From assembly GCA_013139755.1 (NCBI GenBank), contig WTAG01000657.1:1-7614 (forward strand): 7,614 bases of DNA, in the 5' to 3' direction. The DNA is from Methylomarinum sp. (GTDB lineage: Bacteria; Pseudomonadota; Gammaproteobacteria; Methylococcales; Methylomonadaceae). Of this stretch, positions 1-5,039 are shown in pieces. The number at the start of each line of letters is the position of its first letter. The stretch's first letter is position 1. The notes under the pieces are model-generated. The model saw only the letters and a list, made by a program, of their open reading frames with translations. It did not search any database and had not been told where the DNA came from. The translations under genes and the position numbers were made by a program.

Positions 1-91
1 GCAAGATAGGTAAAACCGCACCGAGAATACCCAATGTAACAAACAGCAGACCGAAAATAAGCAACAGATATTTTTTAATACGTTTACGCAT
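1..91 (-). CDS. DUF454/YbaN-like inner-membrane protein, N-terminal fragment (runs off left edge)
   Basis: The reverse strand reads from an ATG at 91-89 through 30 whole codons to the window edge with no stop. The peptide has a short basic start (Met-Arg-Lys-Arg-Ile-Lys-Lys), then a hydrophobic membrane helix containing LGILGAVLPIL. This matches the opening of the DUF454 family, whose E. coli member YbaN has a comparable LGTLGVVLPVL segment followed by a Pro-Thr-Thr-Pro turn; that turn would lie just outside the window. Family members are about 120-130 residues, sit in the inner membrane with several helices, and have no firmly assigned role. No good Shine-Dalgarno sequence precedes the ATG; the upstream bases are simply A-rich. 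The gene is divergent from the c-di-GMP gene. The call rests on only 30 residues, so the family assignment is likely but not certain. Confidence 0.68.
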   Translation of the reverse strand, partial: MRKRIKKYLLLIFGLLFVTLGILGAVLPIL

Positions 92-194
92 AATTGTTAT
101 TCTGAGTTTTGTAATTTTTTAGTATAATCAAACCATGCTAAAAATATAACATATCAGCTCTCTAGGTGATTTCGAGTACAGTTTAATACCCTTA

Positions 195-401
195 AGGAAC
201 CTCTGATTAAGTCTGGGCGAAGTAAATTATGTTCAGAATATTTAGATTCAAGGCAAAAATCGCACGTAATAGCAGGCTATTGCGAACGACTGCATGGATG
301 CAGGAGGTAGAGCAACGCAGGAGCAGTTGCCGAGATTTTTAACGCAGAAGCTGGATATTCTGAACATAAGGTACGAGTTCATGACTTGATCAGAGGTTCC
401 T
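195..401. mobile_element. MITE-like non-autonomous element with terminal inverted repeats
   Basis: The 207-bp segment begins AGGAACCTCTGATTAAGTC (195-213) and ends with its inverted copy (383-401), 18 of 19 bases identical. The symmetry continues inward in the same register: TTATGTTCAGAATAT at 227-241 is exactly complementary to 355-369, and AAAAATC at 255-261 pairs with GATTTTT at 334-340 after a one-base shift. A TTA triplet abuts each end (192-194 and 402-404), consistent with a 3-bp target duplication. No coding frame of useful length exists inside. These are the marks of a miniature inverted-repeat transposable element moved in trans by a transposase encoded elsewhere. The GGAACCTCTG-type ends resemble those of some IS5-family elements as I recall them, but this parentage is an inference and was not checked. 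Confidence 0.82.
268..303. repeat. Pair of small perfect stem-loops in the centre of the MITE
   Basis: Two adjacent inverted repeats occupy the middle of the element. AATAGC (268-273) and GCTATT (276-281) are separated by AG. CTGCAT (290-295) and ATGCAG (298-303) are separated by GG. They are not part of the long terminal palindrome and would form two short hairpins in single-stranded DNA or RNA. Their role, if any, is unknown; such tiny loops are more likely to work as DNA cruciforms or protein sites than as stable RNA hairpins. Confidence 0.55.
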
Positions 402-473
402 TTAATAGCGGATGTAATAAAAGGTTAAACAAGGACAGAGCCTTAGCTCTTGATCTGGAATAAAAAACAACCC

Positions 474-503
474 TGGATACCCTTTTTAATGTAGGTGTAT
501 ACT
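474..503 (+). promoter_or_regulatory. Candidate sigma-70 promoter for the c-di-GMP gene
   Basis: TGGATA at 474-479 (4 of 6 to TTGACA) and TATACT at 498-503 (5 of 6 to TATAAT) are separated by 18 bases and would start transcription near base 510, upstream of all possible start codons of the gene. A competing pair, TTGTTT at 530-535 and TTAATA at 553-558 with a 17-base spacer, would start near 565 and allow only the later ATG at 598. Both are matches by eye in AT-rich DNA. Confidence 0.3.
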
Positions 504-560
504 TGGGTTAATAGTATTTTTAACGAGAATTGTTTCTATTTCATTTGTATTGTTAATAGT

Positions 561-565
561 AGGAG
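561..565 (+). promoter_or_regulatory. Strong Shine-Dalgarno AGGAG upstream of an in-frame ATT codon
   Basis: AGGAG at 561-565 is the only good ribosome-binding sequence near the start of the c-di-GMP gene. Five bases downstream, at the usual spacing, is ATT (571-573), in frame with the gene. The in-frame TTG at 550 lies before the AGGAG, and the first ATG (598) is 32 bases after it and has no Shine-Dalgarno of its own. Either translation starts at the rare codon ATT, or the AGGAG is incidental. Confidence 0.4.
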
Positions 566-597
566 TTCACATTAACTCTAAAAAATATTCGTTCAGT

Positions 598-3500
598 ATG
601 GATAATATAGTATCTGCTCTTTCACAAAAGAATAGAACGTCATTGCGTAAATTATTAATTATTTGTTGCATTAGTGTGGCTTATGCACTGTTTGGTTTTA
701 TTGGTGATTTATTCACTGACCAAGCGAGTGATGCAACAGCTATATGGCCAGCATCTGGCATAGCGTTGGCTTCATGTCTCATCTGGGGACGTAGCGCTTG
801 TTTTGGTGTGTTTATAGGTGCTTTCATTATTAATGCCTGGCTAGGATTTGATCTAACTTCAAATCAATCTATATTTCGATCAACCTTACTCGTATCAATA
901 ATTAGCTTTGGCGCAGCTCTACAAGCACTGGCAGGGCATTTCCTCGTTATAAAATTTAGTGGCCAAGATAGTTTATTTCAATCATCTGCTGAAATTCTCC
1001 AGCTTTTATTTTTTGGTGGAATTTTCAGTTGTCTGATCAATTCTACAATGGGTGTTAGTAGCCTTGTCTTTGTCGGAGTCATCCCTTTTGAACAATATTT
1101 AACAAGCTGGCTTGTATGGTGGTTAGGGGACAGCATGGGCGTTATTATTTTTGCACCTCTTACCCTTATTTTTTTCGCTAAGCCGCGAGAGCATTGGCAG
1201 CCAAAATTGTATTCTGTTGCGATACCGTTATTTGTGGCATTGATACTGGTTGTTGTGATTTTTACATATGCGCGGGAGCAAGAGAAAAAACAGCAAACTG
1301 TACAGTTTGAACAAGATGCTTTTAATATGCATAACGATATTAAAACTAAGTTCAAGCAGTATTACGATACGCTTTATGTTTTAAAAAGCTTTCTGGAGCA
1401 CGCTGATGTTGTGACTCGTACAGAATTTTCGACATTTACCAATAGAATTCTATTACAACAGAAGGAAATCCGGGCATTGCTATGGATTCGCTATTTTTCT
1501 GATTCAGAAAGACAGCAATTTGAGCAAAATATCAAAAATGAAGATTTTGATGAGTTCAGAATATTTGATAAAGATAATCGGCTAAATTCTTCTTTATCCG
1601 AGGATAAATATGCAGTTGTTACGTATATTGAACCCTTTGAAAGCAATAAGGATATGTTTGGTTTAAATATTTTATCGGATAAGAAGATCGCGGATACTTT
1701 ATTGGAAGCCGCCTCAGCAAAAAAAGAGGCTGTTACACCGAGGGTTGAACTGATACAAGTTCAGCAAAATCGATTGGGATTTGTTCTTTATTTCCCCGTT
1801 TATAAGCATAGCGACTTGGTTAGGAATACAGATAATTATGAAGCCTCTCTTTTAGGGTTTGTTGCAAGTGTTTTTTATTTTGAAGATATGATTCATGCGA
1901 TTCTACCTAATCTTGATAGTAAAAAAATTGCTTTTGAAATTTACGATCAATCGAACATAAATGAACCACAGTTGCTTTTTAGTAATCAACAAGAATTGAA
2001 TATTACGAGTCCCAATAGTAATTTGGGGCAATTAACATATCAGCAAGAGTTAGAAATATTTGACCGACAATGGCGTGTATCTTTTACTGCACTTTCAGTA
2101 AATGAGTATAGAAGTTGGGCTACGTGGATGGTGTTGTCGGGTGGACTTTTCTTTACTGCGATGTTTACGGGTTTTTTATTGATTTTATCGGGTCGAACCA
2201 GTTATATAAAACAGGTTGTTAATGATAAAACCAAGGATCTAGAACAAATAAATTATTTAATGAATAGAGCGAATCAAGCTCTGGTTTCCACCAATAAGAA
2301 GTTGCTGGATAGTGAATTCCAATTTAGAAAATTGGTTCAAACACAATCGGCTATTGTTTGGCGTTATGACTTAATCTCCGAATGTATGACATTTGTGAGT
2401 AACGAAGCGGAAAAATTACTTGGCTATCCGAATGAATATTGGTTTGAGAAGGGGTTTTGGCTTAATCATATCTATGAAGATGACCGGGAACAGGCACTTT
2501 TTCATGCTTTAAAGGCTGTAAAGAATCAACAAAAATATTATTTTGAGTATCGAATGATAGCGAAATCAGGTCAGCTAGTATGGGTTAAAGATATCGTTAA
2601 TGTTGTTATTGAAAATGGTAGAGCCACAGAGTTGGTTGGTGTGATGATAGATATCAGTTCAGAAAAGAAAGCTGAACAACAAACACGTTTAGCCGCGACC
2701 ACTTTTGAAACGCTTGAAGGTATTACTATTACCGATGCCAATGCAGTGGTGTTGAAGGTTAATAAGGCTTTTAGCAACATTACCGGTTATAGCGAGGAAG
2801 AAAGTGTAGGGAAACATATGAGTTTCTTAAAATCAGGTCATCAGGACACGGCATTTTATACTGATATGTGGCAACAATTGATTGACACCGGTAAATTTGA
2901 AGGAGAAATATGGAATCGTAGAAAAAATGGTGAAATATTCCCTGAATGGATAACCATTACAGCGGTGAAAGATAATAATGATGTTGTAACTAATTATGTA
3001 GGCATTTTTTCAGATATTACGGCTAAAAAAGCCTCTGAAGATGAGATTCGAAATTTAGCTTTTTATGACTCCTTAACAAATTTACCAAATCGCCGTCTAC
3101 TACTGGATCGTCTGCAACATGAAATCATTGATGCTAAGCGACATCATCATTTTGGGGCGATTGTTTTTTTAGATTTAGATTGTTTTAAGATATTAAATGA
3201 CTCACTCGGTCATCATATAGGTGATGAGTTGCTTATTCAGGTAGCTAAACGTTTAAAATCGGTTTTAAGGGATGAAGATACGGCTTGTCGTTTAGGCGGT
3301 GATGAATTTGTTATTTTATTGCCTGCTCAGGGTAAAAGTGCAGAAGAGGCGGCAGATAAGTCTATCAATGTTGCTGAAAAAGTTAGAGTATTAATTAATA
3401 AGCCGTATATATTACAAGATAATGAGCAAACGTTTAGTACCAGTATTGGTGTGACTATTTTTCCCACTGATAGCGAGAAAGCTTCTTATATCTTACAGCA

Positions 3501-4365
3501 GGCAGATACGGCAATGTATCTTTCAAAAGACAGTGGCAAAAATCGTATTAGTTTTTACCACGCCAGTATGCAAGAAGCGGCTGATAAACGGTTATTACTG
3601 GAAAATGAATTAAGGCTTGCTATTAAAACGCAGCAATTTGTTTTGTTTTATCAGCCGCAAGTGGATGAATCAGGCCATGTGATGAGTGCAGAGGCGTTAA
3701 TTCGTTGGTTGCATCCAGAAAAAGGTTACATTTCTCCGGCTGATTTTATACCCGTTGCAGAAGAAACGAGTTTGATTTTGCCTATAGGTGACTGGGTTCT
3801 TAATGAAGTCTGTCGACAAATAAAAGAATGGCAGTCATCTGAGTTTACATTAGGACATATCGCTATTAATGTTAGTGCGCGGCAATTTAAACAGCATAAT
3901 TTTGTCGATCTAGTCTGTCGCGCAATCACTGAAAACAATATTTCAGCAGATAAATTAATTCTTGAATTAACGGAAAGTATTGTTGCTGATGATATTAACG
4001 ATACCATTCAAAAAATGAATGCGTTAAAAGAACGGGGAATTAAAATATCGATTGATGACTTTGGAACGGGTTATTCATCATTATCTTATTTGAAGCAATT
4101 ACCGATAGATCAATTGAAAATAGACCAAAGTTTTGTCAGAGACATTGGGGTTGATGTAGAGAATGAGGTTATTGTGGAAACTATCATTAATATGGCCAAT
4201 AGTTTGAAGCTTAATGTCATTGCAGAAGGGGTAGAAACGGAAGAGCAAGCTCTGTTTCTAAAGGAAAAAGGTTGCAATACTTTTCAGGGTTATTATTTTG
4301 GCCGCCCCATGCCTGATGATGAGTTCATACTCAAAATAGACATGGGAAAATTAAAACACAACTAG
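598..4365 (+). CDS. Membrane sensor cyclic-di-GMP synthase/phosphodiesterase (MASE1-CHASE-PAS-PAS-GGDEF-EAL)
   Basis: Numbering here counts from the TTG at 550, the longest frame (1271 residues); the ATG at 598 is residue 17. Domains in order: MASE1 membrane sensor with about seven helices (35-241; WPASGIALA at 66-74, WWLGDSMGVIIFAPL at 190-204); periplasmic CHASE domain (about 250-515); a further helix (524-547); a short coiled-coil linker (555-590); two PAS domains (about 590-705 and 712-828); GGDEF (833-1003); EAL (1012-1262). The cyclase motif GGDEF (916-920) is intact, with an inhibitory I-site RDED at 907-910, five residues upstream as in the family. The phosphodiesterase keeps E1048 of the EAL motif, N1107, E1139, D1169-D1170, K1190, E1226 and Q1246, plus the DFGTGYSSLSYL loop. 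Both activities are therefore expected, with an external signal passed through CHASE/MASE1 and an internal one through PAS. The ligands are unknown. The start is uncertain: 598 is the first ATG, 550 is TTG, and an ATT at 571 has the best Shine-Dalgarno. It is monocistronic, with a convergent neighbour. Confidence 0.93.
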   Translation: MDNIVSALSQKNRTSLRKLLIICCISVAYALFGFIGDLFTDQASDATAIWPASGIALASCLIWGRSACFGVFIGAFIINAWLGFDLTSNQSIFRSTLLVSIISFGAALQALAGHFLVIKFSGQDSLFQSSAEILQLLFFGGIFSCLINSTMGVSSLVFVGVIPFEQYLTSWLVWWLGDSMGVIIFAPLTLIFFAKPREHWQPKLYSVAIPLFVALILVVVIFTYAREQEKKQQTVQFEQDAFNMHNDIKTKFKQYYDTLYVLKSFLEHADVVTRTEFSTFTNRILLQQKEIRALLWIRYFSDSERQQFEQNIKNEDFDEFRIFDKDNRLNSSLSEDKYAVVTYIEPFESNKDMFGLNILSDKKIADTLLEAASAKKEAVTPRVELIQVQQNRLGFVLYFPVYKHSDLVRNTDNYEASLLGFVASVFYFEDMIHAILPNLDSKKIAFEIYDQSNINEPQLLFSNQQELNITSPNSNLGQLTYQQELEIFDRQWRVSFTALSVNEYRSWATWMVLSGGLFFTAMFTGFLLILSGRTSYIKQVVNDKTKDLEQINYLMNRANQALVSTNKKLLDSEFQFRKLVQTQSAIVWRYDLISECMTFVSNEAEKLLGYPNEYWFEKGFWLNHIYEDDREQALFHALKAVKNQQKYYFEYRMIAKSGQLVWVKDIVNVVIENGRATELVGVMIDISSEKKAEQQTRLAATTFETLEGITITDANAVVLKVNKAFSNITGYSEEESVGKHMSFLKSGHQDTAFYTDMWQQLIDTGKFEGEIWNRRKNGEIFPEWITITAVKDNNDVVTNYVGIFSDITAKKASEDEIRNLAFYDSLTNLPNRRLLLDRLQHEIIDAKRHHHFGAIVFLDLDCFKILNDSLGHHIGDELLIQVAKRLKSVLRDEDTACRLGGDEFVILLPAQGKSAEEAADKSINVAEKVRVLINKPYILQDNEQTFSTSIGVTIFPTDSEKASYILQQADTAMYLSKDSGKNRISFYHASMQEAADKRLLLENELRLAIKTQQFVLFYQPQVDESGHVMSAEALIRWLHPEKGYISPADFIPVAEETSLILPIGDWVLNEVCRQIKEWQSSEFTLGHIAINVSARQFKQHNFVDLVCRAITENNISADKLILELTESIVADDINDTIQKMNALKERGIKISIDDFGTGYSSLSYLKQLPIDQLKIDQSFVRDIGVDVENEVIVETIINMANSLKLNVIAEGVETEEQALFLKEKGCNTFQGYYFGRPMPDDEFILKIDMGKLKHN

Positions 4366-4459
4366 AACTTCAATGTAGTCGGTAAAATTCATTAGGCAGA
4401 GCAATATGCATCAGGTTTTCTGTGTGGTTAGTGATGCTGGAACGAAGGGAATGATAAAT

Positions 4460-4990
4460 CTAATCTGCTTGACTATAAACTGTCCCAAACAAGCGAATCA
4501 CCGTAAATATCATGTTCTGGGTGAGTTTTACAGAGGACGCATCCGATGCTATTTCAGAGGCGTACTGGTTAATAGAATCATTCATAAATTTAACTAACCC
4601 CGGTTGGCTTACCTTATTGTCTGTTTGTTTAGTAAAGTCTTGTTGAAGTTGCTTAATTTTTTTTGTATCTATTTTGTTGTCGGGCATTAACGCCTGTAAT
4701 TCTGTATTAACTAAGCTGGATTGTTTTTGCAGCCATGCATTATCTTGAGCGGGCATATCGCCAAAAGCATGTTGGTAAATACAAATCACATCGAAGCATA
4801 AGTCCAGAAAAAGATGAGCGAATGCTTGGTCTTTTTCGGTAAACATGGACGGGAAAATTGTGAATAGGCTATGAGCTAATGCGGGTTGATCCTTTTGAAA
4901 CGTTTCAATGATTGATCTGCCTGTGTTTTCGTCAATACTTCTTGCATATTCGATGGCTAGATAAAGCTCACGGTCTGTTAGTTGCTGCAT
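4460..4990 (-). CDS. Hypothetical soluble protein, 176 residues, downstream of the metal pump
   Basis: The gene runs from ATG at 4990-4988 to TAG at 4462-4460. I do not recognise the family. The product has no signal peptide and no membrane segment and looks mostly alpha-helical and mildly acidic. The N-terminal half (about 6-80) is rich in aromatic and hydrophobic residues, including YLAIEYARSID, a Phe-rich stretch at 43-50, and C65/C70 in LFLDLCFDVICIYQHAFGDM. A polar Gln/Lys/Asp-rich linker (about 84-130) follows, then a C-terminal helix ending RLFGTVYSQAD. No metal-binding cluster or catalytic motif is evident. The start codon has no clear Shine-Dalgarno, and no other ATG lies near it in frame. 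It follows the pump gene on the same strand after 47 bases that contain a terminator, so co-transcription would need read-through. Its steady coding frame and codon use similar to its neighbours support a real gene; function is unassigned. Confidence 0.8.
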   Translation of the reverse strand: MQQLTDRELYLAIEYARSIDENTGRSIIETFQKDQPALAHSLFTIFPSMFTEKDQAFAHLFLDLCFDVICIYQHAFGDMPAQDNAWLQKQSSLVNTELQALMPDNKIDTKKIKQLQQDFTKQTDNKVSQPGLVKFMNDSINQYASEIASDASSVKLTQNMIFTVIRLFGTVYSQAD

Positions 4991-5010
4991 GGTTTGGTAG
5001 GGTTTAAAGC

Positions 5011-5039
5011 AAAAAACACTATCATACTATATAGTGTTT
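5011..5039 (-). terminator. Rho-independent terminator overlapping the pump stop codon
   Basis: In the minus-strand transcript, AAACACTAT (5039-5031) and ATAGTGTTT (5022-5014) form a 9-bp stem around an 8-base loop. The 3' arm runs into a continuous T-tract (5016-5011). The first two bases of the upstream arm are the last two bases of the pump's TAA stop (5040-5038). The stem is AT-rich, so termination may be partial. On the plus strand the same hairpin is followed by TTTAGTTTTT, but no plus-strand gene leads into it. Confidence 0.6.

Larger units (their letters stand above)
92..549. other. Non-coding divergent intergenic region
   Basis: This stretch separates the divergent DUF454 gene and the c-di-GMP gene. 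It has no credible coding frame on either strand. Bases 92-194 are AT-rich and should hold the promoter of the leftward DUF454 gene; a -10-like TATACT lies on the minus strand at 126-121 but no convincing -35 accompanies it. Bases 195-401 are an inserted palindromic element, described separately. Bases 402-549 hold a short hairpin (AGAGC, loop CTTA, GCTCT, near 437-450) without a T-tract, and the likely promoter of the c-di-GMP gene. I see no tRNA, riboswitch or attachment site. Confidence 0.7.

Noticed and set aside
123..128. A perfect TATAAT on the plus strand, suggesting a small-RNA promoter
   Set aside because: No -35 match lies at 16-18 bases upstream and no transcript-like structure or terminator follows before the MITE. 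The region is AT-rich, so chance is likely.
978..4007. Minus-strand open frames opposite the c-di-GMP gene
   Set aside because: They are antisense shadows of a well-supported gene with intact domain motifs, and show no start signals or recognisable protein features.
4408..4437. Inverted repeat GCATCA/TGATGC as a terminator for the c-di-GMP gene
   Set aside because: It has only 6 bp with an 18-base loop and no T-tract. I see no convincing terminator between the two convergent genes.
4406..4597. A 63-residue plus-strand open frame
   Set aside because: Most of it is antisense to the 3' end of the 176-residue gene. It has no Shine-Dalgarno and an unremarkable composition.
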